DNA from: Roseomonas fluvialis
GTDB taxonomy: Bacteria; Pseudomonadota; Alphaproteobacteria; Acetobacterales; Acetobacteraceae
NCBI RefSeq assembly: GCF_022846615.1
Contig: NZ_AP025637.1
Span: forward strand, 1,668,501-1,732,500
Reading direction: 5' to 3'
DNA length: 64,000 nucleotides
The notes beneath the pieces are model-generated. The model saw only the letters and a program-made list of their open reading frames with translations. It searched no databases and had not been told where the DNA came from. Both the position numbers and the translations under genes were made by a program. Positions 33,751 through 41,051 of the stretch are shown here, piece by piece (position 1 is the first letter of the stretch; each line of letters starts with the position of its first letter).

Positions 33751-33800
33751 CCTGACAGCAAGCTGAACCATTAAGCCCGGGCATTCAGTCTGCCGTCAGG
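33751..33800. promoter_or_regulatory. candidate operator: 17-bp inverted repeat
   Basis: In the 145-bp divergent region, CCTGACAGCAAGCTGAA (33751-33767) and TTCAGTCTGCCGTCAGG (33784-33800) are inverted copies matching at 14 of 17 positions, with a 16-bp spacer. Position between an OmpR-type regulator and a divergently read secreted PepSY gene suggests autoregulation and target control. A related half, CTGACAGG, recurs near 33832. Spacing is about three helical turns centre to centre. Confidence 0.5.
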
Positions 33801-33848
33801 TTGGCATGGCTTTGTGATCCTATCGTTCAACTGACAGGATGCGATGCC

Positions 33849-34124
33849 ATGACCCGACTACTTCCAGCGATCGCGCTCGCATTCTGCGCCCTTGGCACCG
33901 GGGCGGCCATGGCGGACCAGCGTTGCAACGTACCGCTGGCGGATTGGCAGCCGCGGGCCGCATTGCAGCAGCAGGTCGAGGCCCAAGGGTGGCGGGTGAC
34001 CCGTATCCGCACCAAGGATGGCTGCTACCGCGTACATGGCACGAACGACCGAGGCGAACGCTACGAGGGGACGTTCCACCCTGGCACGCTGCGGGTCCTC
34101 AAGGTGGAGATTGAGTACGAGTAG
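33849..34124 (+). CDS. small periplasmic PepSY-domain protein
   Basis: A 91-aa exported protein with signal peptide LLPAIALAFCALGTGAAMA (cleaved about residue 22). The mature part (LADWQPRAALQQQVEAQGWRVTRIRTKDGCYRVHGTNDRGERYEGTFHPGTLRVLKVEIEYE, listed here only as features: a PepSY-like helix 'W.pr..l...v...Gw.V..I', strands and two Cys) matches small PepSY proteins found next to two-component systems and cytochrome or flavin reductases. ATG 33849 is chosen because a signal peptide starts there. Divergent from the response regulator; probably in its regulon. Possibly a sensor accessory or inhibitor of the kinase. Confidence 0.82.
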   Translation: MTRLLPAIALAFCALGTGAAMADQRCNVPLADWQPRAALQQQVEAQGWRVTRIRTKDGCYRVHGTNDRGERYEGTFHPGTLRVLKVEIEYE

Positions 34125-34446
34125 GTGTCTCGCTCTCCCAAGGCTCGAGCCTGGAGACCGCCTGTATCGATGCGCACATCCTCCAGCAGGCCGCGTCGTA
34201 TACGCGGCGAGTGGCGACGGTTCGAACCCAGGCGCACTCCCTCCGCCAACAACTCCTATCCACAATATCCTGCAGGGTACCTCGTGCGCAGGTATGTCCG
34301 CGGCGCTCGGCACGCGTCGCCGCATGGGAGGCATCATCAGAGGGCGTCTCCAAGGCGTCAGGATGGCTGGGCACTCTGCACACCCCGGGCCCGCGTCGCG
34401 ATCAACCCCGCTTCCGGCGCAGCCCCGCTCGCCCTAGCGTTGCCTC
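34125..34446. other. intergenic region without recognised gene
   Basis: The 322 bp between the PepSY gene and the LysR gene show no frame with convincing coding bias and no clear repeat. It should contain the promoter of the LysR gene; no consensus box stands out. Confidence 0.4.
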
Positions 34447-35352
34447 ATGGACCAGCTGACCGCGCTCCGGCTTTTCCTGCGCACTCTCGATCGGGGCGGC
34501 ATCGCCGCGGCGGGACGCTCGCTCGGACTGTCGGCAACGGCCGCATCGCGGGCGCTGCGTGAACTGGAGGACGACCTCGCGCTGCGGCTGTTCGACCGCA
34601 CGACGCGCCATGTCGCGCCGACCGAGGCGGGGCGTCGCCTGGCTGCCCGCATCATGCCCCTGCTCGAGAGCCTCGACGCCGCCATGGTCGAGGCGCGTGA
34701 GATGCACGAGGAAGCGACCGGCACGTTGCGCATCGTCGCGCGGCGCTCCTATGCGCTGCGCCATGTGGTGCCACATCTCGCCGGATTCCGCGCCGCGCAT
34801 CCGCGGGTGGAGATTGACCTGGAGCTGACCGAGCAGACCGGGCTGGTGCCGGCGCATGGGGTGGATTTGGTGATCCGCCTCGGCGTGCCGGCGGGAAAGT
34901 CGTTCACCGGGCACCGGCTGGCATCGGGCCGGCGCATCCTGTGCGCCAGCCCAGGCTACACCGCCCGGCACGGCGCTCCGGCCTCGCCCGACGCCGTGCT
35001 GCACCACCCCTGCCTGACCTATCGCGAGGCCGATGAGGCGCCGATCTGGGTCTTCACCACAGCCGACGGCGCGCGGCAGGAGGTCGCGGTCTCCGGGCCG
35101 TTCCGCTCCAACAGCGGGGAGGCGCTGCGGCAGGCCGCGCTGGACGGCATGGGCCTGGTGCTGCTGCCCGAATGGATGCTCGGCGAGGATGTCGCCACCG
35201 GTCGCCTGACGCCGCTGCTGCCCGGTCTGCCGGCCTGGCCCGGCCGCTACCAGGCGGAGATCCACGCCGTGCACGCCCGCGCCGATCGGCTTCCGGCCAA
35301 GATCGCTGCCTTCGTCACGCATCTGCTCGCCGTCGCTGATCCTGCCGCCTGA
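34447..35352 (+). CDS. LysR-family transcriptional regulator
   Basis: A 301-aa LysR regulator. N-terminal helix-turn-helix: MDQLTALRLFLRTLDRGGIAAAGRSLGLSATAASRALRELEDDLALRLFDRTTRHVAPTEAG; C-terminal periplasmic-binding-like effector domain from about 90 (TGTLRIVARRSYALRHVVPHLAGFRAAHPRVEIDLEL). It is oriented with, not divergent from, the TauD-GMC pair 80 bp downstream, so it may be cotranscribed with them. Effector unknown. Confidence 0.93.
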   Translation: MDQLTALRLFLRTLDRGGIAAAGRSLGLSATAASRALRELEDDLALRLFDRTTRHVAPTEAGRRLAARIMPLLESLDAAMVEAREMHEEATGTLRIVARRSYALRHVVPHLAGFRAAHPRVEIDLELTEQTGLVPAHGVDLVIRLGVPAGKSFTGHRLASGRRILCASPGYTARHGAPASPDAVLHHPCLTYREADEAPIWVFTTADGARQEVAVSGPFRSNSGEALRQAALDGMGLVLLPEWMLGEDVATGRLTPLLPGLPAWPGRYQAEIHAVHARADRLPAKIAAFVTHLLAVADPAA

Positions 35353-35432
35353 CGGCAGAGTGTTTTGCGAAGATGCCGGCTGGCGCCCGAATGCGACGCG
35401 GCGCCAAGGTGGGAGCAGGAGGAAACGCCCCA

Positions 35433-36293
35433 ATGATTGAGACAACCCCGCTCACCCCCGTGCTCGGCGCCCGCATCACGGGCATCGATATCGCCCGCGG
35501 CGTGGACGCCACGACGATGGCCACGCTGCGCGATGCGCTCGATCGCTTTTCGGTGCTGGTCTTCCCCGACCAGCGCATCGACGACGCGGCGCAGATCGCT
35601 TTCAGCGAGGGCTTCGGGCCGCTGGAACGTACCCGCGCCGGCGCGCCCGGGGCGGGCAGCGCGGTGATCATCCTGTCCAATATCGGCTCGGACGGCGCAA
35701 TTACGCCCCCCACCGACAATCAGGTGCTGAACAACAAGGCGAACCGACTCTGGCACCATGATTCATCATTCAAGCCGGTGCCCGCACGGGCGTCGCTGCT
35801 TTCGGCGCGGGAGATCCCCTCTGCCGGCGGGGACACCGAATTCGCCTCCATGCGCGCGGCCTTCGCCTCGCTCGACCCGGCCGAGCAGGACGAGCTGCGT
35901 GGCCGCGTCGCCATCCATGACTTCGGCTGGTCACGCTCGCGGGTCGATGCCGCGCTGGTCAGCGAGGCCGAACGCAACCAGCACCCGCCGGTGCGCCAGG
36001 CAGTGGTCCTGGAGGAGAATCCGCATGGTCCGGCGCTGTATCTCGGCGCCCATGCGCGCAGCATAGAGGGCATGGACGAGGCTGAGTCCCGCCTGCTGAT
36101 CGACCGGCTGATGGCGCTGGCGACGCAGCCCGCCTTCACATACGCGCATCGCTGGCAGCCGCATGACCTCGTGATGTGGGACAATCGCGCCGTGCTGCAT
36201 CGCGCCACCCCCTTCGCGACGACGACGGAACGCCGCCACATGGTACGCACCTGCGTCGCCGGCGCCGCGCCGACGCTTGCCGCCGCCGCGTGA
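35433..36293 (+). CDS. TauD/TfdA-family Fe(II)/2-oxoglutarate dioxygenase
   Basis: A 286-aa enzyme of the taurine/2,4-D dioxygenase family. Fe(II) ligands are the HxD of WHHDSSFKPVP (about residues 107-110) and the distal His in LVMWDNRAVLHRATPF; the following Arg binds 2-oxoglutarate (ERRHMVRTC). These enzymes hydroxylate a C-H next to a heteroatom, releasing sulfite, glyoxylate or similar. ATG 35433 follows AGGAGGA at 9 bases; the frame is open further upstream. Its TGA overlaps the GTG of the GMC gene, so both enzymes probably act on one substrate. Confidence 0.92.
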   Translation: MIETTPLTPVLGARITGIDIARGVDATTMATLRDALDRFSVLVFPDQRIDDAAQIAFSEGFGPLERTRAGAPGAGSAVIILSNIGSDGAITPPTDNQVLNNKANRLWHHDSSFKPVPARASLLSAREIPSAGGDTEFASMRAAFASLDPAEQDELRGRVAIHDFGWSRSRVDAALVSEAERNQHPPVRQAVVLEENPHGPALYLGAHARSIEGMDEAESRLLIDRLMALATQPAFTYAHRWQPHDLVMWDNRAVLHRATPFATTTERRHMVRTCVAGAAPTLAAAA

Positions 36294-37906
36294 GCGCCGA
36301 GCGCTTCGAGGGCGACTGGGACCACATCATCGTCGGCGCTGGCAGCGCCGGCTGCGTGCTGGCCAACCGCCTCTCCACCGATCTGCGCCGCCGCGTCCTA
36401 CTGCTGGAGGCCGGCGGGGAGGCGCGCCACCCTTACCTCCAGGTTCCGGCCGGCTTCCTCAAGACCTTTCGCGATCCGCGCTTCAACTGGAACTTCACCA
36501 CCGAACCCGGCCCCGGCGTGGACGATCGGGCGATGCATACGCCGCGCGGGCGGGTGCTCGGCGGCTCCTCGGCAATCAATGGGCATCTCTGGGTGCGCGG
36601 ATCGGCCCGCGATTTCGACGGCTGGGCGCAGGCGGGCTGCCGCGGCTGGTCGCATGAGGAGGTGCTACCGTATTGCCGCGGCCTCGAAGACTACCGCGAC
36701 AGCGCGCATCGCGGCGCCGGCGGGCCGCAGCACGTCTCGGACATCCCCGCGCTGCATCCGATCGTCGCCGCCTTCCTCGATGGCGGGGCCGAATGCGGGC
36801 TGGCGCGCAATCCGGACTACAATGGCGCGGCGCAGGAGGGCGTCTTCACCTACCAGCGCAGCATCCGTCGGGGCAGCCGCTTCAGCGCGGCGAGCGCCTT
36901 TCTCGCGCCTATCCGTCGCCGCGCCAATCTGCGCATTGTCACAGGCGCGATGGTGCTGCGCATCGAGACGGCGTCGGGCCGCGCCACCGGCATCACCTTC
37001 GTGCGCGACGGCCGCGCGCTGACGGCGCATGCGAGGGGCGAGATCGTGCTCGCCGCGGGCGCGATCGGCTCGCCACATCTGCTTCAGGTATCGGGCCTCG
37101 GCCCGGCCGCGCTGTCGCGGGCGCTCGGCCTGCCGGTCATCGCCGACAATCCCGGCGTCGGCGAGAACCTGCAGGACCATTACGCCATGCGCGTCGTCCA
37201 TCGCGTGATCCGCCCGGTCACGCTCAACGAACAGGCGCGTCCGCCGCGCCTGTGGTGGGAGATGGCGCGCTGGGTGCTGACGCGTCGCGGCATGCTCGCT
37301 TATAGCCCGGCCCATGCCGGCGCCTTCGCGCGGTCGCGCGACACGCTCGAGGAGCCCGATCTACAGTTCGTGTTCACCCCCGCCTCATATTCGGAGGAAG
37401 GCGTGACGGGGCAGTTGCAGGATGTGCCGGGTATGACCATCGGCGTCTGGCAATGCCGGCCCGAAAGCCGTGGCTTCGTGCGTGCCAGGCAGTCGGACCC
37501 GCGCCAGGCGCCCGCCATCCAGCCAAACTACCTGGCGGCGGCCGAGGATCGCGCTGCGGCCATCACCGGACTGCGCGTCGCGCGCCGGTTTCTGGGCACG
37601 CGCGCCCTCGCGCCCTGGTCGGCGGCGGAGACCGCGCCCGGTCCGGCGCGGCAGGACGACGATGCCCTGCTAGCCTATGCGCGGGCGAAAGGGGCGACCG
37701 TCTATCACCTGTGCGGCACCTGTCGCATGGGTGGCGACGGAGCACCCGTGACGCCGGAGCTGCGGTTGCGCGGCGTCGACGGGCTGCGCGTGGCCGATGC
37801 TTCTGTCATGCCGCGTATTGTCTCGGCCAATACGAATGCCACGACGATGATGATCGCAGCTAAGGCGGCGGCCATGATGCTTCGACAGTCCACCACAAAC
37901 CCGTAG
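36290..37906 (+). CDS. GMC-family FAD-dependent oxidoreductase (choline-dehydrogenase-like)
   Basis: A 538-aa glucose-methanol-choline oxidoreductase. N-terminal FAD motif IIVGAGSAGCVLANRLS with the acidic 'LLLEAGGE', GMC signature 1 'GRVLGGSSAINGHLWVRGSARDFDGWA', signature 2 'GAIGSPHLLQVSGLGPA', and C-terminal active-site pair His in YHLCGTCRMG and Asn in VSANTNATTMMIA. GTG 36290 overlaps the dioxygenase stop. It oxidises an alcohol to an aldehyde or ketone. Paired with TauD it could process a freshly hydroxylated product or the aldehyde precursor. Confidence 0.93.
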   Translation: MSAERFEGDWDHIIVGAGSAGCVLANRLSTDLRRRVLLLEAGGEARHPYLQVPAGFLKTFRDPRFNWNFTTEPGPGVDDRAMHTPRGRVLGGSSAINGHLWVRGSARDFDGWAQAGCRGWSHEEVLPYCRGLEDYRDSAHRGAGGPQHVSDIPALHPIVAAFLDGGAECGLARNPDYNGAAQEGVFTYQRSIRRGSRFSAASAFLAPIRRRANLRIVTGAMVLRIETASGRATGITFVRDGRALTAHARGEIVLAAGAIGSPHLLQVSGLGPAALSRALGLPVIADNPGVGENLQDHYAMRVVHRVIRPVTLNEQARPPRLWWEMARWVLTRRGMLAYSPAHAGAFARSRDTLEEPDLQFVFTPASYSEEGVTGQLQDVPGMTIGVWQCRPESRGFVRARQSDPRQAPAIQPNYLAAAEDRAAAITGLRVARRFLGTRALAPWSAAETAPGPARQDDDALLAYARAKGATVYHLCGTCRMGGDGAPVTPELRLRGVDGLRVADASVMPRIVSANTNATTMMIAAKAAAMMLRQSTTNP

Positions 37907-38318
37907 GTCAGGCAGGCGCTGCCGGCGCGGCGCAAGCGGGCCCATTTGCCGGTGCGGGCGGGAACAGATGTGCGGCCTGTGGCCGTGCCCTGCTTGATCA
38001 GGGCGTCGGAAGCCCGCTGGCGGGCCTGGCCAAGGCCATTCTTCGAGCAACGCCCATAGAAGGTTGGATCCCGGTTCCCACCGCTGCGGGCAAAGGGATT
38101 CAAACCTTCGACCCCGAGCCAGCGCCCAACGTGCGCGGTCGAGGAGAGGGTAACGGGTCCCATCCACGCCCTGGCGGCGCGGGGGAGGGCGCTGAGCCCG
38201 GGTCAGCAGAATTTGGGGGGCCCTCAAGGCACCATTGATGGTCGATCCAAGTCCGGGAGTGGCCCGGGCTCAGCGCATTCCCGCACCGGGACTGACCCGG
38301 GAAGGGACTGCCCAAGGG
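37907..38318. other. intergenic junction with inverted repeats, left flank of the integrated element
   Basis: About 410 bp without a recognisable gene. It contains a perfect 13-bp inverted repeat, CGCTGAGCCCGGG (38190-38202) and CCCGGGCTCAGCG (38263-38275), and the related TGACCCGGG at about 38293. The left end of the integrated element must lie here or further left, but no intact tRNA-Glu or copy of the 42538-42585 sequence was found. A minus-strand frame (37705-38163) has no recognisable domain. Confidence 0.4.
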
Positions 38319-38431
38319 GGTGACGGGGTGACGGCTGGTGACGTCGTTTTCGCGTTGTCCTCTTTATGTGGGCGCGCGCGCGTATAGCGAACATACGGGA
38401 ATCGGTGTCATCACCCGTCACCCCCGTCACC
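38319..38431. repeat. inverted iteron array, candidate replication origin
   Basis: GGTGAC occurs at 38319, 38327 and 38337 on the + strand, and as GTCACC at 38417 and 38426 plus ATCACC at 38410 on the opposite strand, flanking an 70-bp spacer that contains the relatively AT-rich CGTTTTCGCGTTGTCCTCTT and an alternating GC run (GCGCGCGCGCG). The right-hand set encodes the last residues (WGDGGDG) of the primase. P4 alpha protein binds iterons of the form GGTGAACAG, so an origin role is plausible. Confidence 0.45.
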
Positions 38432-40567
38432 CCATGGGTTAGGGTCTGCATGCGTTGATGTGTGCGCCCTTATCCCCCGCCGTCCTCGCCTGGCGCCCTT
38501 CGTCCGCCACTCAGGGAAGCCGCGCTTCGCTAGGCTGGTCATCAGTTCGCCCAACCCGGTGCGCTCTGCCGGACGCGTGCCGTCATCGCGCTCGAATTGC
38601 TGCCATGACTCGAACAGGCTTTCGCGCGTGTCCTTCAAGTCTGGCCCGGTCTCGCAGCACTCGGCGATCCACCGGGCAACGCGATCCTGTTCGACGAAGT
38701 AGGTCTCCGTCGCCTGTGTCGCGATGGGCGGCACGATGAGGCCGTGCCGCTGCCACGCAAGGCAGCCTTCGATGACCCACCGCAGGATGCCGGGCCATTC
38801 CGCCCTGAGGCGCCCTGCTAGCGTCCTGTCCGGGTTCTCAGGCTTGTACAGGAAGGGAATGACGATGATGCGACGACGCATTGCCTCGTCCACCTTAGAC
38901 AGCGACGGCTTGTTGTTGCCGATGACGGTCAACTTGAACTGCGGCTTGAACTCGAAATTGTCCTGACGCATCAGACGCGCGGTCATCACGTCGCCACCCG
39001 TTACGCCCTTGATTAGGTTCTCGGCCCAGCGCTTGCCTTCCTCGGTCTCTGAGGACCGCGCCATGCGGGCGCCGCGAAGTCGAGCAATGTCTGTCGAGTG
39101 ACGCTCGCCGCTCGAAACCGTCAAGGTCTCGGGCGCGATGTTGGTGCAGTAGTCGCCTAGGACGTCGCCGATCGTGTTCGCGATTATGCCCTTGCCGTTG
39201 CCGCCCTCGCCGTGGATGAAGACGAAGCGCTGCTCCCGCGTGTCGCCGCTCAGTGAGTATCCGAACCACTGCTGCAGGAAGTCGATCAGCGGCGTGTCGT
39301 CCAGCGTCACCTGCCGCAGCGTGTCCATCCAGACCGGGCAGTATAGGTCGGGGTCGAAGCCTTCCGCCGCGTGCGGTTCGACTGCGGTGTGCTTGGTGAT
39401 GAAGTCTTCCTGCCGCGCAACGCGCATGATGCCCGTGCGCAGGTCCACGGTGCCGCCAGGCGTGCCCAGCAGCCACGGATCTCTGTCGAGCGCTGCGACG
39501 GTCGTGGCGAAGTTTCGATCGGCCTGCGCGAACCGCTCTACGCCGCTCACGAACGCCGCCCGGCCGTTCTTGTCTCCCCCGATCTCCCGCGTCACGCCAC
39601 GCGCCCAATCGAACGCAAGGCGTGTCTTCTCGGACGCCCACCGTGATCCGGTCCAGACCAGCCACTCGCCTGTCTCGTGGCAGTATCGCAGGTCATCGGC
39701 GTGCCAAGCGGCGAACGCCAGCGCTACACCGTCCTCGGTCGGTGCAAACTGTCCTTCGGAGTTGCGCCAGGCGCGATCTACCTCGCGTGCGTCAACTGCC
39801 CACGCGGCAAGCTCGTCATCCTCGGCCACCGCCTTCTCGAAATCCGCTCTACTGCCCATATCGCGGTGGATGCGGCAGGCGATGCCGAACGCGCGCCCGC
39901 TGCGGCTGCGATCCGTCTGGCGCGGTCCTTCAAGGCCAGGACCGGCGACACGGATGACGTGCAGAATAGCGTCGAGCGGCACCGCGCCTATGTCCTCGGG
40001 CGTGCCGGCGACATGCGCGCCGGTGACGGTGAAGTAGCGGTAGCGGCAGTACAGCTCGATCGCCGGGCCGTGGGTCTCCCTGCCGCGGCGCCACTGACGG
40101 CCGTAGCGCTGCTTGCCTGCGTCCAGACCCAGCGCTTGGAGGATCGCCGGCATGTCCGCGGCGGCCACAGTGAAGACGCTCTTCACCCCGGTCTGCGACG
40201 GGCTCACTTCCCACCGCGACGGAATGAGATTCACTACATCCTGCGCCCAGGGTTCGAGGCACCCCGTCGTGGCATCGCGGGAACTGTCGAGATCGAACCC
40301 CAGCACCCACACATCATGCGGCGCCGGAAGAGGCCCCAGGACGAGGCCGATGCCGCCCTTCCTACCGCCGCGAAGCAGTTTGCCGCCAGGTCTCGCGCGG
40401 TGCTCCGCCTGCGGTCGCGTGCCCCAGGTGCCGGGGTCGGTCGCCGATGCGCGCTCACCGGCAGTGGCGTGGTACGGAACCTTCGCCGAGCGGCCCTGTT
40501 GCGTCGTGTCCTCGCGCCACGCCACCCACACGGGCAGCGCGGCGATATCGCGCATTAACTGCGCCAT
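38411..40567 (-). CDS. P4-type primase-helicase (phage/plasmid primase)
   Basis: A 718-aa replication protein. The N-terminal half resembles the bifunctional primase/DUF-type region of P4-like proteins (WVAWREDT... KVPYHATAG..ASATDPGTW; GLVLGP; VLGFDLDSSRD with the acidic pair). The C-terminal half is the D5_N/SF3-type helicase: 'HGEGGNGKGIIANTIGDVLGDYC' (Walker A about residue 480), 'ARMARSSETEEGKRWAENLIKGVTGGDVMTAR' (Walker B region) and 'FKLTVIGNNKPSLSKVDEAMRRRIIVIPF' with the sensor and arginine finger. It ends in iteron-encoded residues. It likely initiates replication of the excised element. ATG 40567. Confidence 0.9.
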   Translation of the reverse strand: MAQLMRDIAALPVWVAWREDTTQQGRSAKVPYHATAGERASATDPGTWGTRPQAEHRARPGGKLLRGGRKGGIGLVLGPLPAPHDVWVLGFDLDSSRDATTGCLEPWAQDVVNLIPSRWEVSPSQTGVKSVFTVAAADMPAILQALGLDAGKQRYGRQWRRGRETHGPAIELYCRYRYFTVTGAHVAGTPEDIGAVPLDAILHVIRVAGPGLEGPRQTDRSRSGRAFGIACRIHRDMGSRADFEKAVAEDDELAAWAVDAREVDRAWRNSEGQFAPTEDGVALAFAAWHADDLRYCHETGEWLVWTGSRWASEKTRLAFDWARGVTREIGGDKNGRAAFVSGVERFAQADRNFATTVAALDRDPWLLGTPGGTVDLRTGIMRVARQEDFITKHTAVEPHAAEGFDPDLYCPVWMDTLRQVTLDDTPLIDFLQQWFGYSLSGDTREQRFVFIHGEGGNGKGIIANTIGDVLGDYCTNIAPETLTVSSGERHSTDIARLRGARMARSSETEEGKRWAENLIKGVTGGDVMTARLMRQDNFEFKPQFKLTVIGNNKPSLSKVDEAMRRRIIVIPFLYKPENPDRTLAGRLRAEWPGILRWVIEGCLAWQRHGLIVPPIATQATETYFVEQDRVARWIAECCETGPDLKDTRESLFESWQQFERDDGTRPAERTGLGELMTSLAKRGFPEWRTKGARRGRRGIRAHTSTHADPNPWGDGGDG

Positions 40568-40605
40568 GGGTCAGTGCTCGCCGGGCGCCTCCGCTTCCTC
40601 GGCCC

Positions 40606-40809
40606 TCACGACGCGCACCCCGCCATGTATTCGTCGAGGCTGCGAAGGTCGATCAGCCTGCGCTTGCCGATCTTCGTGGCGCGGATCTCCTCGCGGTCGA
40701 GGAGGCGGTAAATTGTGCTGCGGGACAGGCCGTAGCCTGCGTGAACGGCGGGGATGTCGGCGTAGCGCGCGCCAGGGGGTGGCGGGGAAGCCGGGCGGCT
40801 TTTGGACAT
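40606..40809 (-). CDS. AlpA/excisionase-type helix-turn-helix protein
   Basis: A 67-aa MerR-like winged-helix protein: YADIPAVHAGYGLSRSTIYRLLDREEIRATKIGKRRLIDLRSLDEYM is the typical 'helix_turn_helix_17' layout, with recognition helix SRSTIYRLL and wing KIGKRRLI. In P4-like elements such proteins activate integrase expression or act as excision factors. It lies 38 bp before the primase gene and about 180 bp after the integrase, all in the same direction. Confidence 0.85.
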   Translation of the reverse strand: MSKSRPASPPPPGARYADIPAVHAGYGLSRSTIYRLLDREEIRATKIGKRRLIDLRSLDEYMAGCAS

Positions 40810-40985
40810 GCAGAGACCCTCAGGGAATCAGTTGAGGGAGTTCCGGGCCGAAGCTACCGGCGGCGGCAGAATCGGCCCACCCGAGAACCGATACCCTGCG
40901 AGCGTCGCGCCTCCGTGTTTCCAAGGCTCGCACGGATAATAGTGGACGCAACGGGGCGCTGCGTCAACAACAAAACATAAAGCGT

Positions 40986-41051
40986 TCAATATATTGTTCG
41001 CCTAGGGGCTCCATTGTCTGGAGCATTACTCAACATATCGTTGACGCTCAT
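40986..41051 (-). CDS. 21-codon open frame coupled to the integrase gene
   Basis: A short frame MSVNDMLSNAPDNGAPRRTI(Y) whose ATG (41051) overlaps the integrase TGA as ATGA. No family is recognisable at this size. It may be a translationally coupled small protein or chance. The rest of 40810-40985 has a palindromic AT-rich stretch (CAATATATTG near 40988) that could belong to the promoter of the excisionase-primase genes. Confidence 0.25.
   Translation of the reverse strand: MSVNDMLSNAPDNGAPRRTIY

Noticed and set aside
38085-38110. T-arm-like sequence (AAAGGGATTCAAACCTTCGA) as the left att site
   Set aside because: No acceptor or anticodon structure around it and no identity with the 42538-42585 fragment.
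37705-38163. Minus-strand 152-codon frame after the GMC gene
   Set aside because: Half of it is antisense to the GMC gene; the rest has no recognisable domain.
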